A DNA stretch of 64,000 bases, from NCBI GenBank assembly GCA_965237775.1, contig OZ250155.1, forward strand, positions 3,038,001 through 3,102,000, read 5' to 3'. The position numbers and the translations under genes were made by a program. The notes beneath the pieces are model-generated. The model saw only the letters and a list, made by a program, of their open reading frames with translations, was not told the origin of the DNA and made no database searches. Source of the DNA: CATOSP01 sp965237775 (lineage in GTDB: Bacteria; Chloroflexota; Dehalococcoidia; Lucifugimonadales; UBA3495). Positions within the stretch are counted from its first letter, which is position 1; each line of letters starts with the position of its first letter. This document shows, piece after piece, positions 52,012 to 62,172 of the stretch.

Positions 52012-52509
52012 CTAGCTCTGGACCTCTCTGGAACGGGCGCCAAAACCCTCGAGTTGCATCAATACAGGATTGAAACTCCCAGGACACTGATGGAATGTAA
52101 TGGTCCGCTGGTCTCCCGCACCTTCGTAGTCCAAAGACACACCTAGAGATTGAGCCGGGAACAGGTCAAGCGCCCTGTCAGCCCACTCGATCACGCAGAC
52201 TCCGTCGCCAAACAACTGTTCTTCCAACCCCAGGTCCCAAACTTCTTCCGGCCCACCCAACCGGTATAAGTCGATGTGATGCAGAGGCAGCCGCCCCCGG
52301 TAGCGCGTCATTAGAACGAAGGTTGGGCTTCGAACGTATCCAGCCACGTCCAAACCCATTGCGATTCCCTGGGTCAGACAGGTCTTGCCCGCTCCGAGGG
52401 GTCCGGACAGAAGGAATATATCGCCGGGCTGGGCGTTCTCACCCAAGACCCGTCCAACGGCCTGGGTCTCTTCGGGGTTGTTGGTGAGGATGCGCAAGTC
52501 GGAGGGCAT
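52012..52509 (-). CDS. tsaE: tRNA t6A synthesis ATPase TsaE
   Basis: 165 residues. ATP-binding switch for TsaB-TsaD. The P-loop GPLGAGKTCLTQGIAMGLD near residue 36, SPTFVLMTRYRG, LHHIDLYRL and VCVIEWADRA are all family motifs. It lies three bases from thiL and is immediately followed by tsaB, so the three genes form one operon. Confidence 0.93.
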   Translation of the reverse strand: MPSDLRILTNNPEETQAVGRVLGENAQPGDIFLLSGPLGAGKTCLTQGIAMGLDVAGYVRSPTFVLMTRYRGRLPLHHIDLYRLGGPEEVWDLGLEEQLFGDGVCVIEWADRALDLFPAQSLGVSLDYEGAGDQRTITFHQCPGSFNPVLMQLEGFGARSREVQS

Positions 52510-52512
52510 CGA

Positions 52513-53541
52513 TTACCGGAAGTGGTCCCAGCCGCCGGCGCCCGGAGTGATCTCGGCCCCGGAAGCGTCTACGACGGTCACGCTTCCCGGCTCGCCGGAG
52601 ATAATCTCTCCAATCACCGCCGCGGATGGCGACAATTTGGGCAACACCGTCTGCATGACCCGGGGAGGCGCGGTGAATATTAAAAGGTAGTCTTCTCCTC
52701 CGTATAGGGCCAGGTCCACGTACCGCTCCGGGAAAGACTCCATCAAATGAGGGTGCACGGGGATTCGGTGGGCATCGATTCGGGCCGCCAGCCCGCTGGC
52801 CCGGCAAAGCTTACTCAGGTCGTCGGCGAGGCCGTCGCTGACGTCCATAGCCGTAGTCACGCCCGCTTCCACCAGGGTGCGTCCGTCAGCCACCGCGGGT
52901 TCTGGTCTACGGTGACGCCACCGCAGATAATCGGCGGCGTCAACCGTAACGCGCAGCGGCAAATCTGAGACTTCCTGTTCGGCGAGCATCAGTTGCAACC
53001 CGCCTCCAGAGTCCCCCAGGAATCCGGTCACCGCCACCTGATCGCCCACCTTGGCGGTGGTGCGGAGCATTGGCTCCCCTCCGTGTACTCCAGTCAAGCC
53101 AACGGTGATGAAGGCCACGGGGGAGCGGACCATGTCGCCGCCGATGATGGCGACTCCGTAGCGGTTGCAGATCTCCAACATGCCCTCGTATAGGAGTTGG
53201 ATATCCTCTACTTCTGTATCGGGGGGTAGGCCGAGAGTAACCAGAGCATACAGAGGAAGCCCGCCCATCGCTGCGATGTCGCTAACGTTGGAGGCAATCG
53301 ACTTCCAGCCAAGGTCCCTCCAGGGAGTGGTCTCCCTGGTGAAGTGGACCCCTTCGACTACGGTATCGGTGGTGAAGAGTTCGATGGCGGGGCCGGTCTT
53401 CCAGGCCGCCGTGTCGTCACCCGTATCCACCTGGAGCTTGAACGAGAAAGGGGAGGCGTTGTCCGGCCCGGCGCGGTGGCGGACCACCATATCATTAAGC
53501 AGCTCGATCACGCCGAACTCGCCAAGTTCCCGAATCTTCAT
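52513..53541 (-). CDS. thiL: Thiamine-monophosphate kinase
   Basis: 342 residues. Adds a phosphate to thiamine monophosphate to give the active cofactor. VDTGDDTAAWK, VVEGVHFTRETTPWRDLGWKSIA, SNVSDIAAMGG (metal-binding Asp) and MDVSDGLADDLSKLC match ThiL. Start ATG at 53541, not the more upstream frame, because a TTGAGA-17-TATAAT promoter ends nine bases before it, giving a near-leaderless RNA. The operon continues with tsaE and tsaB. thiE lies elsewhere in the window (8377-9351). Confidence 0.93.
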   Translation of the reverse strand: MKIRELGEFGVIELLNDMVVRHRAGPDNASPFSFKLQVDTGDDTAAWKTGPAIELFTTDTVVEGVHFTRETTPWRDLGWKSIASNVSDIAAMGGLPLYALVTLGLPPDTEVEDIQLLYEGMLEICNRYGVAIIGGDMVRSPVAFITVGLTGVHGGEPMLRTTAKVGDQVAVTGFLGDSGGGLQLMLAEQEVSDLPLRVTVDAADYLRWRHRRPEPAVADGRTLVEAGVTTAMDVSDGLADDLSKLCRASGLAARIDAHRIPVHPHLMESFPERYVDLALYGGEDYLLIFTAPPRVMQTVLPKLSPSAAVIGEIISGEPGSVTVVDASGAEITPGAGGWDHFR

Positions 53542-53550
53542 ATCGCTGGG

Positions 53551-53579
53551 ATTATATATTGCGGTAGACGGGGTCTCAA
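53551..53579 (-). promoter_or_regulatory. Promoter of thiL-tsaE-tsaB, leaderless
   Basis: Minus strand TTGAGA (53579-53574), 17-base spacer, TATAAT (53556-53551). The predicted RNA start is within about three bases of the thiL ATG. Confidence 0.75.
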
Positions 53580-53631
53580 GCGTAGGGACCCGGACGCGAA
53601 AAACCAATGTAACAATTGAGCGTAAAGTGGG

Positions 53632-53660
53632 TTGACAGGGTAGGAGGCCTTAAGTATACT
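53632..53660 (+). promoter_or_regulatory. 16S rRNA promoter
   Basis: TTGACA (53632-53637), 17-base spacer, TATACT (53655-53660). Close to the sigma-70 consensus and diverges from thiL. Confidence 0.88.
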
Positions 53661-53671
53661 GGTCAGACCGT

Positions 53672-53701
53672 GGCCCCCTGGGCCGCGTGGGCACTTTAAC
53701 A
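53672..53701 (+). promoter_or_regulatory. rRNA antitermination leader (boxB-like hairpin and boxA)
   Basis: GGCCC-CCT-GGGCC hairpin (53672-53684) is followed by GGCACTTTAACA (53690-53701), ten of twelve bases matching the rRNA boxA TGCTCTTTAACA. This would recruit NusB/NusE-type antitermination, and nusA is in this window. Confidence 0.7.
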
Positions 53702-53730
53702 GTTGAATAGTGGAAGAGAGCTAGGTTTTT

Positions 53731-55480
<1,750 letters not shown>

Positions 55481-55508
55481 GAGCCTCGAAAGGATTCGAG
55501 GCTCTTTT
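55481..55508 (+). terminator. Intrinsic terminator ending the 16S unit
   Basis: GAGCCTCGAA (55481-55490) and TTCGAGGCTC (55495-55504) pair over 10 bp with a 4-base loop, followed by TTTT. Together with the promoter at 53632 it defines a ~1.85-kb single-gene rRNA transcript. Confidence 0.9.
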
Positions 55509-55713
55509 GTTGTCTTCAATTTGCACAATACCCGCCCTCACCATGACCGCCGCCCGTAGACTGGACTTGGCGGCGGTTTGGACATCCTCTCTCTGGGAAT
55601 GTACTTCCCCCAGAAACTCGAAACCTTAGGCCGCTATCTCAATGCAGATACGGTCACTCCAACGCGCCGAATGTCCAACCCGTTGTACACGGACTAGTTC
55701 CTCTGAGTCTTAT

Positions 55714-56541
55714 CTAATCCGCTGTTGTCTCCACGGCGTGACCTGCGTTCACCTCATCCACGATCCGCGCCAACAGCCCGGAGAACCGCCTAGGGACCTC
55801 TACGTTCGGCGAATGGCCGATCCCGTGGAATATGTGGAGGTGCCTCAACCCTTCCGGCAGGGCCAAGTATTCAGCGATGATGTTGTCCACCCCCACCGTC
55901 GTGTCCTTGTCGCCGCCTACGACTAAAGTGGGCACCTTGATCCCGCCCAGCCGCTCCCGCAACCGCAGTCCAGACATCGACCGCCGTCCGCCAATGGCCC
56001 GCTCTAGGGGGTTCCGCAGGATTATGCTGGTCACCTCATCGATGAAGTCCTGGGTGATGTGGGGAGCGCTGAACCCCATATCTCCCCTGGTCAATCCACC
56101 CTGACTAAAGGACTCTCTCAAGTCAGCTTCCCAGTTGGCCGGCAATGTCCGCCCGTTCAAAGGCGCGGAGTTGAGAAGCACCAGAGCTTTCAGCGTGTCT
56201 TGATGGGCCACCGAGTACTCCGCCACCGTCGCTCCGCCCATCGAGTGTCCCACCAAGATGAAATCGGATAGTCCTAGACCCTCGACGGCGTTAAATAGGT
56301 CGTCTGCGAAAGTCTCGACGCTGTAATCACTCTCGGACTCAGTACGCGCCGATTCTCCCGCGCCCCGGTTGTTGAGGGCGATTATCCTGAGATTCCCCTT
56401 CTCGACCAGGCCTTGGACCGTGTAGCGCCAGATGGCCGTGTTGGAGGCGTAGCCATGCACCAGCACCACTGTTTCCGAGCCTTCCCCAGCCTCGAAGTAC
56501 TCCAGCCTTACGCTCCCAGCCTGAACAAACTTAGATTCCAT
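55714..56541 (-). CDS. Alpha/beta hydrolase
   Basis: 275 residues. VVLVHGYASNTAIWRYTV (oxyanion region), GHSMGGATVAEY near residue 100 (nucleophile Ser), VVGGDKDTTVG (acid Asp) and FHGIGHSPNVEVP (catalytic His) are all present. An esterase, lactonase or C-C hydrolase of the alpha/beta fold; the substrate is unknown. ATG at 56541 has GGAGGTG upstream. Confidence 0.85.
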   Translation of the reverse strand: MESKFVQAGSVRLEYFEAGEGSETVVLVHGYASNTAIWRYTVQGLVEKGNLRIIALNNRGAGESARTESESDYSVETFADDLFNAVEGLGLSDFILVGHSMGGATVAEYSVAHQDTLKALVLLNSAPLNGRTLPANWEADLRESFSQGGLTRGDMGFSAPHITQDFIDEVTSIILRNPLERAIGGRRSMSGLRLRERLGGIKVPTLVVGGDKDTTVGVDNIIAEYLALPEGLRHLHIFHGIGHSPNVEVPRRFSGLLARIVDEVNAGHAVETTAD

Positions 56542-56752
56542 CGAGCACACCTCCGGAGACTGTCTACTTGGTCCTCAGTTAGACCCGTATGTTGATCGGC
56601 CCATCCTACCATACCCCGCTTTCTAAGTTCCGTTGGTCATGGATAATCCTATTTGGCCGGGTGCAACACGAGCCAGGTTTCGTTTATGATGCAAGCGCCC
56701 GGTTTCAGTCACTGGGCCATCTACTAATCGTCTACGGCCGAAGGAGCCCACT

Positions 56753-57964
56753 TTGCCCGCTCCGTTTGACGGAATCTCGGTCCTGGAATTTGCCGGTGGC
56801 ATCGCGGGACCCTACTGCTCCAGGTTGCTGGCCGATCTGGGAGCCAGGGTCATCAAGATCGAGCCGCCCGGACAAGGCGACCCCGCGCGCCGCATAGGTC
56901 CCTTCCCGAACAACATCCCGGACCGGGAGGCCAGCGGTCTCTTCCTCTTTCTAAATACCGGAAAGCTCAGCTTGACTCTGGACGCCACAGTTCCGTCCGG
57001 GCGTGACCTTTTTCTTAGATTGGCCTCCAAAGCCGACGTGCTGATCGAGGACCATCAACCCGGAGAATTGGAGCAATCGGGGCTCGACTATGGCTCACTC
57101 CAGGATTCCAACCCTGGCTTGGTATACGTTTCAATCACGCCCTACGGACAGGACGGCCCGAACGCCTCATGGAAGGCTTCTCACCTTAACAGCTTCCATG
57201 CCTCGGGCGAAGGGTTCACCCTTCCCGGGGGCCAGACCTACCAGTCCTTTCCCGACCGCGCCCCGGTGACCGCAGGAGCAAACCTGGGAGATTTCGACAC
57301 CGCCATATTGGCCTCTTCCGCCACCGTGGCCGCGCTCTACGCCAGGGAGTTTCTGGGAGCCGGCCAGCACATCGACATCTCCAGGCAGGAAGCCACCCTT
57401 GGCATGAACCGGCTGGAGCAGGCCCAATTCCTGAGCCAGGGCCGTGAGTTCAACCGATCGCGCAGCTACGAGTACGGCGGAATTTTCCCCTGCCGCGACG
57501 GTTATGTCATGCTCTACCCAAGAGAGGACCATCAGTGGCGCGCCCTCGCCGGAATCATGGGTCAACCCGAACTCGGCGAGGACGAACGGTTCAGCGCCAG
57601 GGCTGACCGAATTCGCAACGGAGACGCTTTGAATTCCTATGTCAGGACCTGGGCGGCCAGTCTCGGAAAACGCGAGATCTACGACCTTGTCGCCCCAAGC
57701 GGCTGCCCAGCCGCCTATTACGCGAACGCCCAGGACTTGATGGAGTCGCCCCAGCTCAACGCAAGGGACTTTTTCCAAACTATCGACCACCCCAGAACGG
57801 GCCCGCTGACCTATCCGACGGTCCCTTACCGAGTATCGGGCATACCGTGGACGCCCCCCGAGCCAGCCCCCTTACTGGGCCAGCACAATCAGGAAATCCT
57901 CTGCGGGGACCTGGGCCTCACTCCCGAAGAACTACCAGACCTTCGCAGAGCGGGGGTAATCTAG
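56753..57964 (+). CDS. Type III CoA-transferase (CaiB/BaiF), copy 1
   Basis: 403 residues, TTG start. Moves CoA between carboxylic acids. LEFAGGIAGPYCSRLLADLGARV is the N-terminal block and VIKIEPPGQGDPARR the CoA-binding loop; the Asp nucleophile is probably that in NLGDFDTAILASSA near 180. The second copy follows at a six-base gap and an SDR after that. The acyl group is unknown. Confidence 0.88.
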   Translation: MPAPFDGISVLEFAGGIAGPYCSRLLADLGARVIKIEPPGQGDPARRIGPFPNNIPDREASGLFLFLNTGKLSLTLDATVPSGRDLFLRLASKADVLIEDHQPGELEQSGLDYGSLQDSNPGLVYVSITPYGQDGPNASWKASHLNSFHASGEGFTLPGGQTYQSFPDRAPVTAGANLGDFDTAILASSATVAALYAREFLGAGQHIDISRQEATLGMNRLEQAQFLSQGREFNRSRSYEYGGIFPCRDGYVMLYPREDHQWRALAGIMGQPELGEDERFSARADRIRNGDALNSYVRTWAASLGKREIYDLVAPSGCPAAYYANAQDLMESPQLNARDFFQTIDHPRTGPLTYPTVPYRVSGIPWTPPEPAPLLGQHNQEILCGDLGLTPEELPDLRRAGVI

Positions 57965-57969
57965 CGGCC

Positions 57970-59190
57970 ATGTCTGAAAACAGCAGCGCAGCGAATTCCG
58001 CCCTGGAAGGCGTCAGGGTCTTGGAGTTTACCAACCTGGTTGCCGGTCCCTTCCCGAGCTTTCTGATGGGCCTCCTGGGAGCCGAGATCATCAAGGTGGA
58101 GAGCGCCGCCCAACTCGACGCCGCCCGCCGCGCGCCCTACTCCTTCGACGACCCTGACAACTCGCCGGCGTTCAACGGCCTCAACCTCAACAAGCTGAGC
58201 GTCAGACTCAACCTCAAGCAACCGCAGGCCGTGGACTTGGCCCTCCGTCTGGCCTCGTTAAGCGACGTGGTGCTAGAAAACATGCGTCCCGGCGTTATGG
58301 ACCGTCTTGGCCTCGGCTACAACCGCCTCCGGGAACTTAACCCCAGTATCATCATGGCCTCGGTATCCACGGCGGGAAGCGTTGGTCCAGAAGCCTCTTA
58401 TCCCGGTTACGCTCCGGCGTTCAGCGCCCTGAGCGGTCTGGCCCACCTGACCGGCTACTCCGACGGTCCGCCCGGCGAGCTGCACGCCAGCATCGATTCC
58501 CGCTCCGGCGCCACGGCGGCGTTCATTATTCTGGCGTCGCTCTTTCATAGAAGCCGCACCGGAGAAGGCCAATTCATCGACTTCGCTTCCCGGGAGGCGA
58601 TCACCGCTCTCGGAGCCGAAGCCTTGATGGATTACTCCATCAACGGGCACGTTCAGACCCGCAGGGGAAACCGCTCCCAGGGGCTCGCCCCACACGGATG
58701 TTACCGTTGCAAGGGAGACGACTCCTGGGTATCCATAGCTGTTGACACCGAACGGGAGTGGTTTCATCTGTGTTTGGCTGCGGGGCACGCGGAATGGGCA
58801 AACGACCACAGGTTCAGCGACGCCCCGCATCGCTACGAAAACCATGACGCCCTGGACGAGTTGATTGGGTCCTGGACCTGGCATCACACCGCCAGCGAAG
58901 TGACTGAGTTATTGCAGGCTGCGGGAGTGGCGGCCTCGCCCTCCATGAGCGCCGCGGACATTGCCGCCGACCCTCACCTCGAACAGCGCGGCATGTGGCA
59001 GGATATAGAGCATCCCTTCATGGGGAATCTGAAGGTCCAGGGCCCACCGTGGCGGTTGTCCGCCACTCCCCCCACAATCAGGACTCACGGACCCCTACTT
59101 GGCGAGCATAACCGGGATGTCATCGTCGGCCTGCTGGGGGAGTCCGAGTTACAGCTAAAAGAATGGGTGGACGAGGAAGTCCTCAATTAG
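57970..59190 (+). CDS. Type III CoA-transferase (CaiB/BaiF), copy 2
   Basis: 406 residues, ATG start. LEFTNLVAGPFPSFLMGLLGAEIIKVE at the N-terminus and the late block IEHPFMGNLKVQGPPWRLSA are typical. The nucleophile region differs from copy 1: after HASIDSRSGATAAFIILASL an Asp appears in SIDSRSG. The two copies are diverged paralogues and may form a heteromer or act on different steps. Confidence 0.88.
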   Translation: MSENSSAANSALEGVRVLEFTNLVAGPFPSFLMGLLGAEIIKVESAAQLDAARRAPYSFDDPDNSPAFNGLNLNKLSVRLNLKQPQAVDLALRLASLSDVVLENMRPGVMDRLGLGYNRLRELNPSIIMASVSTAGSVGPEASYPGYAPAFSALSGLAHLTGYSDGPPGELHASIDSRSGATAAFIILASLFHRSRTGEGQFIDFASREAITALGAEALMDYSINGHVQTRRGNRSQGLAPHGCYRCKGDDSWVSIAVDTEREWFHLCLAAGHAEWANDHRFSDAPHRYENHDALDELIGSWTWHHTASEVTELLQAAGVAASPSMSAADIAADPHLEQRGMWQDIEHPFMGNLKVQGPPWRLSATPPTIRTHGPLLGEHNRDVIVGLLGESELQLKEWVDEEVLN

Positions 59191-59217
59191 TTTATTGACG
59201 CCAAAAAGGAGCGCGCT

Positions 59218-59967
59218 ATGAGACTGGAAGGAAAGGTCGCCCTGGTCACTGGAGCAGCCCACGGCATGGGCGCCGCGGAAGCCAAGCTGTTCGCCAGAGA
59301 AGGGGCCAAGGTCGTCATCGCCGACATCCGCGAGGAGGACGGCAAACAGGTTGAAGCGGAAATCGCCGAAGCCGGCGGCGAGGCAATGTTCGTGCAGCTA
59401 AACGTAGCCGACGAAGCGGCATGGGACTCCGCCGTGCAACAGGCGGTGGCGCGTTTCGGCAAGCTGGACGTGCTGGTCAACAACGCCGGAATCAGCGGCA
59501 GCCGCGAGACCGACTTTCGCAGCACCGAAGCCTGGGACCGTCTGATGAGCATCAACGCCAGGGGCGTGTTCCTGGGCATGAAATACGCAATCCCCGAAAT
59601 GCAGAAGGCCGGAGGCGGGGCAATCGTAAACATCTCCTCTATCTCCGGAATAGTCGGCCAGGACTACGTCCATCCCGGTTACAACGCTTCCAAGGGCGCG
59701 GTAAGAATCGTTACAAAGTCGGCGGCGGTGCAACACGCCAAAGAGGGGATCAGGGTCAACTCGGTGCATCCAGGAATGATGCCTCCCATGCTGGGGTCCG
59801 AAAACCGCGACCCAGAGCAGCGCGAGTCGTCCCTGTCAAGCGTCCCAATGGGACGACCGGGAGAGGTCGAGGAAGTCGCCAACGCCGTGCTGTTTCTCGC
59901 CTCGGACGAGGCCTCCTACATAACCGGCGCGGAACTGGTCGTAGACGGGGGGTTTACCGCCAAATAG
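59218..59967 (+). CDS. Short-chain dehydrogenase/reductase
   Basis: 249 residues, classical SDR. TGAAHGMGAAEAKLFAREGAKV (NAD-binding), LDVLVNNAGISG, IVNISSISG (catalytic Ser) and YNASKGA (Tyr and Lys) are complete. Likely an NAD(P)-dependent alcohol or keto-acyl dehydrogenase in the pathway of the two CoA-transferases upstream. GGAG precedes ATG 59218. Confidence 0.92.
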   Translation: MRLEGKVALVTGAAHGMGAAEAKLFAREGAKVVIADIREEDGKQVEAEIAEAGGEAMFVQLNVADEAAWDSAVQQAVARFGKLDVLVNNAGISGSRETDFRSTEAWDRLMSINARGVFLGMKYAIPEMQKAGGGAIVNISSISGIVGQDYVHPGYNASKGAVRIVTKSAAVQHAKEGIRVNSVHPGMMPPMLGSENRDPEQRESSLSSVPMGRPGEVEEVANAVLFLASDEASYITGAELVVDGGFTAK

Positions 59968-60160
59968 CGTCCTCCCCGGTCGTAGCCGATAGGGGTCACT
60001 TGTAGAGTAGGATAGGTGCTCTATTGCATACCGGCATGGTACCCTAGGAATGGACTAGATGGTCGTTTCGTTTTGTTTAATGAGCGTATCACGGGGTCAT
60101 CGCTAGTGAATTGGCCCCGAGTTTCTCGAGAGCTTCCCTGGCAAAGCACCCAAGCACCTA

Positions 60161-61405
60161 AACTGACACCAAGGTGAAACGCGCATAAAGCTAAACGTGG
60201 ATGGGAGGTGGGTTAATCTATAGGGGAGGAAGATTGGGGTTGGTGATGGGCGTGAAGGAGATTAGGCGGTTCCTAGATCGATGGCAATTAGATGCGGGTG
60301 ACCTGCGGACGCGGATGTATCGAGCGCCGACACCCCGGGAGCGGGAACGGTGGCACGCCCTCTGGCTCTTGGTCCAGGGCTGGAGCGCATCGGCGGTGGC
60401 CGAGGCGCTGGGACGAGATTCCCATACCATCGGCAGGTGGGTCACCGCCTTCGGTGAGGGCGGTCCCGGAGCCCTTAGTTTCGAGCAGTCGGGTGGTTCC
60501 CCCCCGCTCTCGATGGAGAGCAGCAGGCCGAGCTGAAGGCTGCGGTCCAGGAGTTACCGGTGAGGGCGGGCATTGACTTGGCGAATTGGAACTGGAAGGT
60601 GGTGCGGAGATTTGTCCAAGAACGCTTCCATCTCTCGCTGAGCCGCGGCAGTTGCCTGAACTACTTACACCGTTTGGGATTTGTTTTGAAACGGCCTAAG
60701 AAACGTCCCCTCAAGGCCGACGAAGCCAAGCGGGAAGCCTTCGTGGTGGCGTATGCCGCCCTGTTGGCCGAGGCGCACCAGATGGAGGCCAAGATATTCT
60801 TTGCCGACGAGGCCCATTTCCGGGCGGATGCGGACCTGCGGGGCAAATGGGTGCTCAAGGGAGAGCCAGCCTTGGTGGATTCGACCAGCCCTCGCTGGGG
60901 TGAAAAGGCCAGCTACTATTCGGCAGTGTGCCTGGAAACTGGCGAGGTCGAGCTGATGGAACTCGAGGGAAACAGCAACGCTGAAACCTCCACTGCTTTC
61001 CTGCGGCAACTGAGGCGGCAACTGAGGGAGAAGCACGCCGGACCATTGACCGTGATTTGGGACAACGCCCCGGCGCATCGTGGTGACGCTCTACGTGCCT
61101 ACCTAGCGACTCCCGGACTGCGACTGCGATTGGTGAGCCTGCCGGGCTATAGTCCGGACTTCAACGCCGATGAGGCGATCTGGGGCTGGGTACGCGAGGA
61201 GGTGACGGCGAACCTATGCTTGGGCACCAAAGCCTTGGTGCGGGAGAAGGTGAAAAACTTCTTCACCCAATTGACCTATCGGACGAAAGAGGTCAAACGA
61301 CGGTGTCGGACCGTCCTGCAAGCACGGGCGGAAGAGTTCCCCCACGGAACCCAATCCACCTCTCGCCCCCCCCCCGCAAGTGTAGATCCCACTTTGGCCT
61401 TAGTT
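60161..61405 (+). mobile_element. IS630-family insertion sequence
   Basis: About 1245 bases. AACTGACACCAAGGTG (60161-60176) and the reverse complement of CACTTTGGCCTTAGTT (61390-61405) match in 12 of 16 bases as terminal inverted repeats. TA dinucleotides flank both ends (60159-60160 and 61406-61407), the target-site duplication of IS630/Tc1-mariner elements. It contains the split transposase described next. It sits between the SDR gene and the two-gene module at 61421-62439. Confidence 0.82.
60246..60536 (+). CDS. IS630 transposase, N-terminal (HTH) part
   Basis: About 96 residues. REREWHALWLL-like RERWHALWLLVQGWSASAVAEALGRDSHTIGRWVTAFGEGG is the paired HTH region. The frame ends 24 bases before the second ORF begins. 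A run of seven Cs at 60499-60505 lies where a -1 shift would join this frame to the catalytic part. Start ATG 60246 or TTG 60240 after GGGGAGGAAG. Confidence 0.75.
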   Translation: MGVKEIRRFLDRWQLDAGDLRTRMYRAPTPRERERWHALWLLVQGWSASAVAEALGRDSHTIGRWVTAFGEGGPGALSFEQSGGSPPLSMESSRPS

Positions 61406-61408
61406 TAG
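60560..61408 (+). CDS. IS630 transposase, catalytic (DDE) part
   Basis: 282 residues. The catalytic acids are in KIFFADEAHFRAD, TVIWDNAPAHRGD and YSPDFNADEAIWGWVRE, the DDE set of IS630. SAVCLETGEVELMELE lies between. The in-frame sequence continues upstream from the C run (AELKAAVQELP) and joins the HTH part after a -1 shift. The stop TAG at 61406-61408 uses the duplicated target TA plus the host G. Confidence 0.85.
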   Translation: MRAGIDLANWNWKVVRRFVQERFHLSLSRGSCLNYLHRLGFVLKRPKKRPLKADEAKREAFVVAYAALLAEAHQMEAKIFFADEAHFRADADLRGKWVLKGEPALVDSTSPRWGEKASYYSAVCLETGEVELMELEGNSNAETSTAFLRQLRRQLREKHAGPLTVIWDNAPAHRGDALRAYLATPGLRLRLVSLPGYSPDFNADEAIWGWVREEVTANLCLGTKALVREKVKNFFTQLTYRTKEVKRRCRTVLQARAEEFPHGTQSTSRPPPASVDPTLALV

Positions 61409-61420
61409 GAGGAACGGACC

Positions 61421-62170
61421 GTGCGTACTAATCGAGACAACAGGGAGCGTCTGAACGACGCAATGATGTCGCTTGGGCTGTTGGACATGTGTGCGGCAGA
61501 GGACTCTGGGATAATAGGTGATCGGTTGAAGGTGGCAAAGTTACTCTTTTTGGCTACGTTGGAGTCCGTCCGCCAGCAAGCCAAAATATTCAACTTCAGC
61601 TTTTTTCGCTATAACTTCGGGACTTTCACGCCTGAACTCTACGATACGTGGGGAGAGCTTACTTGGATGGGACTTCTTGAGGTCCCAATGGGTCGAGAAG
61701 GAAGAATAACGATCACGCCTAAAGGTCGGGAGGTGGCGAGAGAGATTCGAGACATCCTAGAATCCAATGTCGGTGATCGTACGGGCGTGGCGCTTAATAT
61801 TTTTCGTCAGATTGCTGACGGCTACCAGGCCTTGAGCACCAGTGAAATCTTGAGCAAAGTGTACGCGATGCGAGTGAGGCCCTTGGGGTGGCAGGCCGAG
61901 GTCACGATTAAAGAGGTTACTGCAGGAGCATTCTTGACCTATGTACTTGAACCCAACGAAGCCACTGTCGTGCCGCGCTTGGACGACGCGGCCCGACGTA
62001 AGTTTTTGAATAACCTCTACGAACAACGTCTCCCCGACCGAGTCACAGAGGAGCACTCTGATGATGTTTACGCCTCCGCCATGAAAGGAGTCAGGGCCGC
62101 GAAATCCGGCGGACCATCATCAGTAGTTCCTTGGAGCGAAATTAACAAGAACGCGAGGGTGGGCACCTAG
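61421..62170 (+). CDS. Predicted antitoxin/regulator, Panacea (DUF4065)-like
   Basis: 249 residues, GTG start after AGGAGG. The region KVAKLLFLATLESVRQQA then FFRYNFGTFTPELYDTWGELTWMGLL resembles the DUF4065/Panacea fold (hydrophobic helix, short strand with Gly-Pro-like turn). A winged-helix-like ITPKGREVAREIRDIL follows. I do not recognise the C-terminal half. The base composition is lower in GC than neighbours. Three bases separate its stop from the next GTG, so the pair is an operon. Function is not established. Confidence 0.5.
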   Translation: MRTNRDNRERLNDAMMSLGLLDMCAAEDSGIIGDRLKVAKLLFLATLESVRQQAKIFNFSFFRYNFGTFTPELYDTWGELTWMGLLEVPMGREGRITITPKGREVAREIRDILESNVGDRTGVALNIFRQIADGYQALSTSEILSKVYAMRVRPLGWQAEVTIKEVTAGAFLTYVLEPNEATVVPRLDDAARRKFLNNLYEQRLPDRVTEEHSDDVYASAMKGVRAAKSGGPSSVVPWSEINKNARVGT

Positions 62171-62172
62171 CG

